From IMG/VR virus record IMGVR_UViG_3300034066_000689, positions 1 to 36,923 of that record: a stretch of 36,923 bases of DNA; one strand, written 5' to 3'. The notes under the pieces were generated by a model that saw only the letters and a list, made by a program, of their open reading frames with translations, was not told the origin of the DNA and searched no databases. Each line of letters opens with the position of its first letter. The stretch's first letter is position 1. Source of the stretch: a virus. Made by a program: the position numbers and the translations under genes. Below, in pieces: positions 6,740 through 14,099 of this stretch.

Positions 6740-7384
6740 CTAATTTTGCGCCCGTGCGATACCGAAACCGATAAGCGCCCCGAAACCGACCTTTGCCGCC
6801 GTTGTTTCGTACCATTTTTTGCGGGGTTGCTCGATTACAAAGCTGCGCAGCCCTTCGGCTACCATGTTTGGGTTATCTATTGCAACTCTTACCACGCTTT
6901 CGCGCTTACGAAACGGGAAAACACCGCGTAAAGTGTCGCCTATACCTACCGAAATAGTTGCCGGTATGCTTAAGCTATCGATTTGAAGGTATCCGAGGCG
7001 GTTAATTTTGCCCGTAATACTAAACCAGCGCTCAAACTTTTGAAATTCACGCGGCAAAACAAGCGCGGGAACGGTGTCATGTATATAAATCGGTTCGCCT
7101 AATTCTATTTTAGTCTTATAAATGGTGCGTGTAACGACCTCAACCGCCGCTTTTGGCTTATCGATTCGCAGTTTTTCGGTTAAATCCTTTAGTTCTGTGA
7201 TTTGTTGCGCTTGCGTGTAAATCGTTAAGGAATCGTTTACGTGCGTTTTAACGAACTTTTGCTCCGTTAGTGTGGTTTGCGCTTGCTGATGGCATGAACG
7301 CACGAATAAAAGGCTTAAAACGGCTAAAAATAGCAACCTTTCAAGCCAAACGTAACTCAGCGATGTATTTTTCGATTCTTTCAC
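6740..7384 (-). CDS. Membrane-anchored coiled-coil protein, possible spanin-like lysis protein
   Basis: 214 residues from a GTG at 7384. One membrane segment near the N-terminus (about 15-28, LLFLAVLSLLFV), then a charged helical region (about 35-80, ITELKDLTEKL), a strand-rich region, and a second hydrophobic stretch at the C-terminus (VGFGALIGFGIA). Lies in the lysis cluster after the holin-like and lysozyme genes. An N-anchored, coiled-coil periplasmic protein fits an inner-membrane spanin or unimolecular spanin, but Bacteroidota phage spanins are poorly known. The Cys after the first segment (VRSC) is not a good lipobox. Confidence 0.5.
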   Translation of the reverse strand: MKESKNTSLSYVWLERLLFLAVLSLLFVRSCHQQAQTTLTEQKFVKTHVNDSLTIYTQAQQITELKDLTEKLRIDKPKAAVEVVTRTIYKTKIELGEPIYIHDTVPALVLPREFQKFERWFSITGKINRLGYLQIDSLSIPATISVGIGDTLRGVFPFRKRESVVRVAIDNPNMVAEGLRSFVIEQPRKKWYETTAAKVGFGALIGFGIARAQN

Positions 7385-7499
7385 GGCATTTGGCGTTTTC
7401 GTTTAGTATTGCTTTTGCAACGTTTGGCGGCATTTCGCGCTCGGTTAGGTAAATCTTTAGAACCTTTATTAGCCGCTTATCGATTTGCTTATCATTCAT
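7341..7499 (-). CDS. Small hypothetical protein, 52 aa
   Basis: Starts with MNDKQIDKRLIKVLKIYL and ends ELRLA. The ATG at 7499 overlaps the stop of the PAS-HisKA gene as ATGA, and the end overlaps the next gene by 44 bases, so it is part of the same operon and fills an otherwise empty gap. Basic and helical; no sign of the HATPase domain missing from its upstream neighbour. Confidence 0.6.
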   Translation of the reverse strand: MNDKQIDKRLIKVLKIYLTEREMPPNVAKAILNENAKCRERIEKYIAELRLA

Positions 7500-8062
7500 A
7501 TTTGACGCGTTGCTTTTTTTACTAATGTACGCACGGCTTCGTCCAAATTTACAACCGAATCTTCTAACATCTTCAAAAGGTCGTCGCGTTCTTTTTCGGA
7601 TATTGATTTATTGCCGCTAATTAGCTTTACCAAACCACTAACAGAGGTTAACGGCTGCCGTAATTCATGCGAAAGCATAAACCGAAATTCCTCAAGTAAT
7701 ACCCGTTGGCGTTCGTGTTCATGTGCGCTTATGCTGGTTACATCAACAAGCTGAAAGCCTATAAAATGCACCGCGCCCATGATGTTGTAAATATTCCAAA
7801 CGTTAAAGCGCTCAGATAAATTCTTTTGTTTCGTTCGGGCGTAAACTCTCGAGGGTTCGGGCTGTTTGTCTTTAGCCCTTTTAACGGCTTCTATGAGCGT
7901 TTCTTTATCCTCAGCACTGCTAACTATATCGACGATGTTTTTCGGCTTTATATGGCTCGCGTAATGCTTAAAAAGCTCGTTAGCGCTTACTATCGTGCCG
8001 TCCGATTCGGTAACAACGTAAAATAGGTCTAAAGAATTTTCGAGTATGTACACCGTTGACAC
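7496..8062 (-). CDS. PAS-HisKA protein: histidine-kinase sensor and dimerisation domains without the ATPase domain
   Basis: 188 residues. The first ~110 form a PAS-like sensor fold (LDLFYVVTESDGTIVSANELF near the start, VHFIGFQLVDVT at its end). A HisKA dimerisation/phosphoacceptor domain follows: FMLSHELRQPLTSVSG with the H-box His132, Glu133 and Pro137, and a second helix (about 155-183). In normal kinases a ~110-residue HATPase_c domain follows; here the frame stops directly after HisKA, and neither the next frame nor the next gene carries an N-box or G-box. It could be phosphorylated by, or form mixed dimers with, host kinases. It has a possible promoter box at 8067-8074 and sits among lysis genes. 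Confidence 0.8.
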   Translation of the reverse strand: MSTVYILENSLDLFYVVTESDGTIVSANELFKHYASHIKPKNIVDIVSSAEDKETLIEAVKRAKDKQPEPSRVYARTKQKNLSERFNVWNIYNIMGAVHFIGFQLVDVTSISAHEHERQRVLLEEFRFMLSHELRQPLTSVSGLVKLISGNKSISEKERDDLLKMLEDSVVNLDEAVRTLVKKATRQI

Positions 8063-8066
8063 ATTG

Positions 8067-8074
8067 CAAATTTA
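8067..8074 (-). promoter_or_regulatory. Possible promoter -7 box before the PAS-HisKA gene
   Basis: TAAATTTG on the minus strand, 5 nt upstream of the ATG at 8062 by edge distance; no clear TTTG at the -33 position. So close to the start codon that the transcript would be nearly leaderless. Weak evidence. Confidence 0.25.
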
Positions 8075-8102
8075 AGCAATAGTGTTAAATTTTACTAAAA
8101 GT

Positions 8103-8501
8103 TTAAACGTTTCGCAAATCGGCAATAAGCGAACGCCACGCAGCGCCGCAAGTCATTAAATACTTAGCAGAAAGCCAAAGCGTAAAGCTAAATACAATGC
8201 CGTTTAAAAGTATATCGTAGTTCATAGGCCTCTCCAAATCTTGGGTATTTCTTACGGGCTGAGGTTTCGCTGTGTAGTACGTTGGGGCTGCTAACAAAGA
8301 TACATCGCAGGGCTGAATAGTGTCGAATGCGGTCAAAACTATTTTGGGCTTTGCTTTCGGTTGTGCCATGACAGCCTCGAAGCTTTCGCGGTTAGCTTGC
8401 GCAAAGCTTGTATCTGCATTAGCCGCCTCCCAGCTTATGGTGTCGATGTTCACCTTGTTATGGCGCACGGTCTTTATTGTATCCCTACGAACTTGCTGCA
8501 T
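8103..8501 (-). CDS. Membrane protein in the lysis cluster, 132 aa
   Basis: Mostly polar N-terminal 90 residues, then one membrane segment (about 97-118, ILLNGIVFSFTLWLSAKYL) and a short basic tail. Its start overlaps the holin-like gene by 17 bases. Orientation would put the long part on one side of the membrane, so it could be a second lysis factor (antiholin or spanin-like) or unrelated. Family not recognised. Confidence 0.5.
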   Translation of the reverse strand: MQQVRRDTIKTVRHNKVNIDTISWEAANADTSFAQANRESFEAVMAQPKAKPKIVLTAFDTIQPCDVSLLAAPTYYTAKPQPVRNTQDLERPMNYDILLNGIVFSFTLWLSAKYLMTCGAAWRSLIADLRNV

Positions 8502-8691
8502 CGCTCTTTGCTTTTGGTATGTATCCTGCGGCGATTAGAGTTGTTACAATTGCCGCGAGGGTTTCGGTTGAAATCACTTTAAAGATTAGTAGAAAGATTG
8601 AAACTAATATCATAAGACTTCCGATTGTGCTACGCCAATGCTTAACGATTATATCGATTATTCGCCTTGGTTTGGTAGCACGTTTTCGCAT
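8485..8691 (-). CDS. Holin-like small membrane protein
   Basis: 68 residues with a basic N-terminus (RKRATKPRR) and two membrane segments: about 21-40 (TIGSLMILVSIFLLIFKVI) and 42-57 (TETLAAIVTTLIAAGYI). Size, two segments and position directly after the lysozyme gene fit a class II holin that opens the inner membrane for the lysozyme. Sequence family not recognised. Confidence 0.6.
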   Translation of the reverse strand: MRKRATKPRRIIDIIVKHWRSTIGSLMILVSIFLLIFKVISTETLAAIVTTLIAAGYIPKAKSDAASS

Positions 8692-8737
8692 GGTTTAAAT
8701 TACGCGAAAGCAGCCCGAACGTTGGAGCAATAGTGGC

Positions 8738-9196
8738 TTAGAAATTACAAAGTGAGAAATACAGATTCGCTTCTTCGCGCCTGCGATTGGTTAGCCCTGT
8801 AAGCACTTTGCCGCCTGCCTTATTCCACTTCAGGAACTCATCCAATATCGAAGGGTCGGCTGCGTTTGCTTTGGCTTTTTTTAGCAATGTGGATTTTATC
8901 AGCGCACCCGTGCCAACGTTGTAGCTGAATGCTACCAACGCATCGAACTGGCATTGATTCAAATTCGGTAGGTGCTTATTTACCGCCGCTTCAAATGGCT
9001 CAAGTGTGGCAAGTAAAAGCTGCGTTGCTTCCTTTTCGCTTGCGAGCTTTTCGCCTAAAAGAATCTTTTTGCCGTTCGGGTAGCGAGTCGAGCCGTAGCC
9101 AATTGTCGGCACTCCAGCAGGGCAAAGGTATGAACTAAGCCGCAAGCCCTCGTACTTCTTAATCAAATTGAGACCGAGAAGCGAGGTGGAGCGCAT
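8738..9196 (-). CDS. Endolysin, T4-type lysozyme (GH24)
   Basis: 152 residues that hydrolyse the MurNAc-GlcNAc bond of peptidoglycan at lysis. The catalytic region reads KKYEGLRLSSYLCP then GVPTIGYG, giving Glu16 and Thr31 at the T4 lysozyme spacing (T4 Glu11, Asp20, Thr26). The Asp position is Cys25; this is seen in some phage lysozymes, and T4 D20C is known to stay active. QFDALVAFSYNVG and the TGLTNRRREEANLY end are family hallmarks. There is no signal peptide, so release needs the holin. ATG directly follows the stop of the preceding gene. Confidence 0.92.
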   Translation of the reverse strand: MRSTSLLGLNLIKKYEGLRLSSYLCPAGVPTIGYGSTRYPNGKKILLGEKLASEKEATQLLLATLEPFEAAVNKHLPNLNQCQFDALVAFSYNVGTGALIKSTLLKKAKANAADPSILDEFLKWNKAGGKVLTGLTNRRREEANLYFSLCNF

Positions 9197-9694
9197 TTAG
9201 ATGACTAAGTATTGCAGTTGAACAACAACCGATTGAATTACATCATCAATGTTAGGCGATGTAATAGATATGCTTATTTGATTGAATGTGGTATCTGCTG
9301 TAATGACGTATGCTTCAAGTCTTGCAACATCTATATCCATAGGCGTTAATACGCCAAAAGCATCACGAGGACTGGCAAAAGCAGAACCAACTGGTGGAGA
9401 TATATTAAATGAGCCTGATGTGTTACCTCCAGTTAATTCAAAATCGAAGTTAATTGTTGCAGTAACAATATTGTTAACACGGCAGTAATGTGCGCGAATT
9501 GGTGCTACGATGCAATTATTTTCGTCGCTTATGGTTGGAGTATATATCCCACTTTCAAACTGCGGCAAACCGTCGTAGATGTTCTGCACTTGGATTTGCT
9601 TCGATTGGTCTGCAACGGCATCCACAATGTAAAGAATATCCGTAGGGGTTGCTGCTCCTAACGTGCTTAAATCGGTTACTTTAACGCCTGCCAT
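9197..9694 (-). CDS. Tail fibre / surface protein, 165 aa
   Basis: Begins MAGVKVTDLSTLGAATPTD, an opening often seen in Bacteroidota phage tail-fibre proteins that attach by a short N-terminal motif. The rest is strand-rich with a jelly-roll-like pattern. Its position after the large fibre and before the lysozyme agrees with a host-recognition part or fibre tip. Probably trimeric, but that is inference. Confidence 0.55.
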   Translation of the reverse strand: MAGVKVTDLSTLGAATPTDILYIVDAVADQSKQIQVQNIYDGLPQFESGIYTPTISDENNCIVAPIRAHYCRVNNIVTATINFDFELTGGNTSGSFNISPPVGSAFASPRDAFGVLTPMDIDVARLEAYVITADTTFNQISISITSPNIDDVIQSVVVQLQYLVI

Positions 9695-9719
9695 AAGGGT
9701 AGTTTTTAGTTTGGTAAAT

Positions 9720-9938
9720 TTACAAATTATTCAGATACTTTAATGCCTCTTCTGAACTCTTAAACTTTTGCGCATTTAGTTTATGTTCTGTTACTGTGAT
9801 GCAGTACACGCCCTGCTCAGTTATTACGTGAAAGGATGTTTCATCCACAGCCTCCCAGCGCGGCTCGATTAGATTAAGCCACGGCAAGCCCGTTGAGGTG
9901 AACTCGATATTTGTGGATGTGATGTTTACGTTTGTCAT
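9720..9938 (-). CDS. Hypothetical protein, 72 aa
   Basis: Not recognised. Strand-rich front part (TSFHVITEQGVYCITVTE) and a helical end (SEEALKYLNNL). Overlaps the stop of the large fibre gene by ATGA. May assist fibre assembly because of its place between two fibre genes; no motif supports this directly. Confidence 0.5.
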   Translation of the reverse strand: MTNVNITSTNIEFTSTGLPWLNLIEPRWEAVDETSFHVITEQGVYCITVTEHKLNAQKFKSSEEALKYLNNL

Positions 9939-12442
9939 TTGATTTCGATTTGATAGTATGATAGCGTTGTTGAGTCCGCGGCTGAACCGTTCTGAATGGC
10001 AAAGATAATATATTGGTTAACCGTCCAATCGATGTTTGAATTGGTTAGTGATGCTTGTGCTACAACCGCATCGTTCTGAACCGAGGTTGCAATTGACTGA
10101 AGGGTTTGAGTAACAGTTGCACTTTTAACAATCGCATTTCTGTCAATAGCTTGATAGGTTTGATTGATGTTATTTGTCGATGATGACATCAATAAGGTAG
10201 GTGCAGGAGTTACAATTGAATCGGCAGTATTCGCATAAATCCTTAATGTCATAAACCCTGCCCCTCCCGTCTTCCCTAACCTTGCCTTGAATTCGATAAT
10301 GTTTCCAACTGTTATCGTGTTGGCAGGAATCAACACGCTCACAACTTTATTATTGTTGGTGTTTCCTGTTACCGCCGTTTGATTGTTTAGGTCTTTGTAA
10401 ATCAGTAGCGGAAAGGTTGCAAGCGTTCCGTTTCCACGTACATATTGCGAGGTGCTACCGCCTAACACATTGCCGAGCGAGCGATTCTTCCAAAGGTTAT
10501 TTGTACCCGTAGTGTAAACTAAAAAGTCATTATTCACGGGCGTTACGGTAACAATATCCACATCAGATAGTTCCTCGAGTTCAGCCCCGTTCTGAACAAA
10601 CACATAGATTTGACCATTGCCAGAGTTTGCCCTTTCTACTATCCCTATTCGGGTGTAGTGATTAGGCGCATAAGGTTTGACGTTAGTCAACCCCCCTGCC
10701 GTATTGCCAACATAAAGGGTATCGCCTGCTGTATAAGCGTTGGTATTCAACCCATCAATTACGCCCTGCGTTATGATGTACCCTTTTTGATTCGCTCCGA
10801 TTGAACTACTGAATACAAGCCCTATTGTCTTAGCAGATGTTGCCTCGCTTGTGTTATTCGCGAGCTTGACGGTCATCCTATCGCCAGTCGCTCCAAAAGC
10901 GTAAACGGGTTGCCCTCGATTAATTGTAACGCTATCCGCATTCGTTACATAGGCGAACATCTGATTCGGAGCAACGCCCAATATTTGGAAGTTCGTGCCG
11001 TCATAGATTGCGATGAATTGCTGATTTGCTTGAATATCGCCGCCGATAATTGGCACGTTGTTATTCTTTGCAATGTTAACCGCCCCAAGCCCGTTGATGT
11101 TAAGCGTTGATGCTCCCGTGTTCGCGTTGGTAAATCCTATCGCATAAGCATCGTTGAGGTTATACCCAGTAACGCCCGGAATGCTTACGGTGTAGGTATC
11201 TGTTCCGCTTGCCTGACCGCCTTGCATTCCCAAAGCTGGGAAGGTCTGTGGCGCTCCCGTGCCATCGAGATACTCCGAGCTTGTTCCCGTTGGTGTATCG
11301 AACTTGCCATCGAAGGTATTCCAATCAGCCGAGCTGAGGTAGCCATCTGTTGTGGTATCTGCTTGTGTGATGCTTATATCGGGCGTAGTGCCACCGCTTG
11401 AGGCAATCGGCGCGGTTGCGGTTACATCTTCTACAATTGTCGCAGGCAAAACTGGAATAGTAGGCTTGTTTAATATTTCAGCTACACCGCTCGAAGCGTT
11501 CCAATCTGAATTAACTTGCGCGGCTGGAATCGTTGGCTTGTTCAATATCTGATTGTTTCCGCTTGTTGCATTCCAATCTGAAGGCTGTTGAACCGTTGGA
11601 AATCCCGCGCCAAGATTAACCCAGTAACTTGTATTTGTTGGCAATATTGAATCGTTCGCAGCGATGCAACGATAAACGTTGCCATTATACCAAACAATGT
11701 TACCAATGGCGTAAGCGTTACCCGTTGCGCTTAAATGGTCAGTTGTAAAAGGCAAGGCTATTAAAGTGCCGCCGCCCCCACCGCCACCAATAGCGATTAA
11801 CGGGTCGGCGGGCGTACCGTTTCCGATTATTGTAATGCCGTCAACGGAAACCTCAGTTAAGCAAGGGTTACACGGCAAAAAGTCGGGCGGTAATGGTAGG
11901 TCGCCCGTGTCGCAAATATCGTAGCACGTATCTTCCGAGCCGCTTACTATTTCAACCTCAACCTCGATAACAACGGTTGCAAATTCGAAATTAGGCGGTA
12001 ACGTTTTATCGCCCACCGTGTACCCGTTCGGGATTACTTCATAGCTTACAACGTCGATAATATCTTTAAAACCATAATCGCGACCGCTTACCAACTTAAA
12101 AACTCGAGAGGCTACCCAGTCGCCCGCATCTTCGCTATCGCATGGTAAATTGTTTTTTCTAACTACGGCATAAGCTGAAAGATTAAATTTCGTCGAATAC
12201 ATTTGCTTGCATCCGCTTACCCTTAAATTTTCAACCTTTGAAATATTTACTTTGCCGCGTTTTGCCCAAAATAGCGTACCTACTTTAGCGTCGTAATCCG
12301 TAACGGGTAGCGCTTGCCCGTCGCCTATATAATAAATCCACCCCTTGTCGCCTGTAAGCTCACATAAACCGTATATGCGGTCGAATATATTACTTACCTC
12401 AATTCGTTGGTTTAAACGGTCTATAATGGTTTTTAAAATCAT
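9935..12442 (-). CDS. Large tail fibre with neck-type N-terminal domain and carbohydrate-binding-like module
   Basis: 835 residues. The first ~190 are a compact Cys-containing domain unlike a fibre, coupled by ATGA to the neck genes and perhaps an attachment or tail-completion domain. A run of eight Gly (about 218-225) links it to a WYNGNVYRCIAANDSILPT module like chitin/cellulose-binding CBM5/12 domains. Two near repeats follow (SDWNATSGNNQILNKPTIP and SDWNASSGVAEILNKPTIP), common in fibres, then long Ser/Thr/Asn/Gly-rich beta regions. Role: bind the host surface, probably polysaccharide. The exact receptor cannot be read. Confidence 0.7.
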   Translation of the reverse strand: MILKTIIDRLNQRIEVSNIFDRIYGLCELTGDKGWIYYIGDGQALPVTDYDAKVGTLFWAKRGKVNISKVENLRVSGCKQMYSTKFNLSAYAVVRKNNLPCDSEDAGDWVASRVFKLVSGRDYGFKDIIDVVSYEVIPNGYTVGDKTLPPNFEFATVVIEVEVEIVSGSEDTCYDICDTGDLPLPPDFLPCNPCLTEVSVDGITIIGNGTPADPLIAIGGGGGGGTLIALPFTTDHLSATGNAYAIGNIVWYNGNVYRCIAANDSILPTNTSYWVNLGAGFPTVQQPSDWNATSGNNQILNKPTIPAAQVNSDWNASSGVAEILNKPTIPVLPATIVEDVTATAPIASSGGTTPDISITQADTTTDGYLSSADWNTFDGKFDTPTGTSSEYLDGTGAPQTFPALGMQGGQASGTDTYTVSIPGVTGYNLNDAYAIGFTNANTGASTLNINGLGAVNIAKNNNVPIIGGDIQANQQFIAIYDGTNFQILGVAPNQMFAYVTNADSVTINRGQPVYAFGATGDRMTVKLANNTSEATSAKTIGLVFSSSIGANQKGYIITQGVIDGLNTNAYTAGDTLYVGNTAGGLTNVKPYAPNHYTRIGIVERANSGNGQIYVFVQNGAELEELSDVDIVTVTPVNNDFLVYTTGTNNLWKNRSLGNVLGGSTSQYVRGNGTLATFPLLIYKDLNNQTAVTGNTNNNKVVSVLIPANTITVGNIIEFKARLGKTGGAGFMTLRIYANTADSIVTPAPTLLMSSSTNNINQTYQAIDRNAIVKSATVTQTLQSIATSVQNDAVVAQASLTNSNIDWTVNQYIIFAIQNGSAADSTTLSYYQIEIK

Positions 12443-12945
12443 GCTCCCAGTTGTTTGTTTATTTGCTCGATTACTAACTCTGTATGAATGCGCAAAAATT
12501 CCTTTTCTTCTTCTTCGGTTGGCAGGAATATAATACCGTAACCCCTGAACGAATCGTAACGCGGGTTTACCTCTTTACCGAATTGTAAGCCCTGAGCCTT
12601 TGCATATTCTAAATCATTAAGCATTAATGCAGCGGCTAACCCTTGTTCGAGTATCGGCTCATTCAAAAAGTTACGCCTCAAAAAGCCAGTTAATTCGAGC
12701 GGTATTGGTCGGCGCTGTTTTTTTATTATGTAACCGGGCGAATAAGGTGTTTCATAATTACCGCCACGCCTTGCGGGTAATGGTATCTTTTCGCCCGCCG
12801 TGTTTAAATTGCCGCCTGAAGTTTCAAATATTCGATTGTACATTAAGCGGCGCAATTCGATAGCGGCTAAATACAAAGGTTCGAAATTATCGAGCCATTG
12901 ATTATATAGCGCGTCGGTTCGTTTTTTAGCCTCCTCGGGTGTCAT
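12439..12945 (-). CDS. Probable head-tail connector / morphogenesis protein, 168 aa
   Basis: Helical start (KKRTDALYNQWLDNFEPLYLAAIELRR in pieces), then a basic loop (PLPARRGGNYETPYSPGY) and a helical C-terminus. Size and place, two genes after the capsid gene, resemble HK97 gp10-like or virion-morphogenesis proteins that join head and tail. No decisive motif. Coupled by ATGA overlaps to both neighbours. Confidence 0.45.
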   Translation of the reverse strand: MTPEEAKKRTDALYNQWLDNFEPLYLAAIELRRLMYNRIFETSGGNLNTAGEKIPLPARRGGNYETPYSPGYIIKKQRRPIPLELTGFLRRNFLNEPILEQGLAAALMLNDLEYAKAQGLQFGKEVNPRYDSFRGYGIIFLPTEEEEKEFLRIHTELVIEQINKQLGA

Positions 12946-13970
12946 GGTAACGCCGTAACGTATTTAATGTTTTTACGGCAATCGAAACAATGGTTATCGT
13001 CGGGTAATCGCATATTTTGAAGCATTGCCGTTAACTCATTATTGTATTGGTCGGCTGCAATATCGCGAGCGGTTGTTATACCGCCTAAATCCTTTGCGCC
13101 TTTGTTAACGATTACGCTTGTGTTCGCCCGTTGGTTAGGGCTAACCGTCAACGCGTAGTTATATATTTCCACAGCCGTAGCGTATGCCAAAGCTAAACTC
13201 ATTTGATTACCGATTGAACACAACCAGCCGCGGCGGTCGCAGCTTACCGAGTAATTCAAACTCATTCCCGTCGTGTACTTATTATTTGAGCTACTTAACA
13301 CGCTTACGCCGTCCGTTGTTAGGTTAATGCCTATTGCATCGACGAACGGGCAAATATGCGCCTCACGAACCGCGCCGCCGCAATCGTAGCAACTACCCTT
13401 TTTTGGAATGAATTTAACCGTGTTCATAGTCGATTCGTAAACAAAAGCCAAATCCAACTTGCGGCGCTTTGCTGCGAACTCCTTACCGATATAATATTCG
13501 ATGCCGCCCGCCGTATACGTTATTGTATCAATTAGCTGAAGCGTAGTCATATCGAAAACCAATATAGGAACGTTGGTATTACTCGAATCAATTGCTATCG
13601 TTAAATCGCTTATAAATAGGTTTAGATAGCTTAACGTGTTCGGGCTTATCTTTACACGAATGCCGCCGTAATTACCAGCGCCTAACGCCGTTTGAATGTT
13701 AGCGTAATCGGTAACAACTTGACCGACCCTTTTCGATTCGATAATAGTGTCGGCTTTCATCATTGGACTAAGCCGCGTTAAAACGTCGCTGCTAAGTTTT
13801 TTCCAAGCGAAGGCGCGTTTATCTTCGAATAACTCAACGCCGTTGTTATATTGGTCCGTTATTAGCTGACCTAAAAAGGTGTTATTTATACCGAGTTCGT
13901 CGATATATAAGCCCGTCGTAGGTTCTGCGACGTTGCAATCGCGTAAGCCCAAAAGTGATTCGTAGCACAT
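12942..13970 (-). CDS. Structural protein of the neck/head region, 342 aa, Cys-rich
   Basis: Directly follows the capsid gene terminator. Contains three Cys clusters: CYESLLGLRDC at the start, CYDCGGAVREAHICPF in the middle (about 195-210) and CFDCRK near the end. These could bind zinc or form disulphides. Otherwise mixed alpha/beta with no family recognised; proteins of this shape occur next to the capsid gene in other Bacteroidota phages. Likely a virion part, possibly connector or tail-related. Confidence 0.5.
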   Translation of the reverse strand: MCYESLLGLRDCNVAEPTTGLYIDELGINNTFLGQLITDQYNNGVELFEDKRAFAWKKLSSDVLTRLSPMMKADTIIESKRVGQVVTDYANIQTALGAGNYGGIRVKISPNTLSYLNLFISDLTIAIDSSNTNVPILVFDMTTLQLIDTITYTAGGIEYYIGKEFAAKRRKLDLAFVYESTMNTVKFIPKKGSCYDCGGAVREAHICPFVDAIGINLTTDGVSVLSSSNNKYTTGMSLNYSVSCDRRGWLCSIGNQMSLALAYATAVEIYNYALTVSPNQRANTSVIVNKGAKDLGGITTARDIAADQYNNELTAMLQNMRLPDDNHCFDCRKNIKYVTALP

Positions 13971-13981
13971 AGGACAAAGAT

Positions 13982-14010
13982 AAAAAAAAAGAGGGGTAAT
14001 AAACCCCTCT
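13982..14010 (-). terminator. Intrinsic terminator after the capsid gene
   Basis: Minus-strand stem AGAGGGG/CCCCTCT with 7-base loop (TTTATTA), followed by a run of nine T (13982-13990). Strong. The stop codon of the -1 frame extension of the capsid gene (TGA, 14010-14012) touches the stem. Partial read-through would set lower expression of the genes below. Confidence 0.88.
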
Positions 14011-14095
14011 CATTCAGTTACAAGATTATCAAAACCATTTTGCGTCAATAGGTCTTCATCGGCTTGCGATAATAAACCTATCGACGCTGCTACGG
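14010..14095 (-). CDS. -1 frame extension of the capsid protein (27 residues), no start codon of its own
   Basis: In the -1 frame after the slippery site the reading is open for 27 codons and ends with TGA at 14010-14012. The peptide is acidic (SQADEDLLTQNG in its middle) and contains no ATG or GTG start in the right place, so it can be made only as an extension of the capsid protein (375 residues in total). It fills almost the whole space between the capsid stop and the terminator. Confidence 0.7.
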
Positions 14096-14099
14096 GTTT
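14042..14099 (-). promoter_or_regulatory. Programmed -1 ribosomal frameshift signal at the end of the capsid gene
   Basis: Slippery heptamer A AAC CCG (14099-14093) in the correct phase, one codon before the TAG stop (14090-14092). After a 5-nt spacer comes a 12-bp stem (14076-14087 with 14042-14053, one G-U pair) with a 22-nt loop that can form an extra ATCG/CGAT stem. Site, spacer and stem all match the standard design of -1 frameshift signals. Confidence 0.75.
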
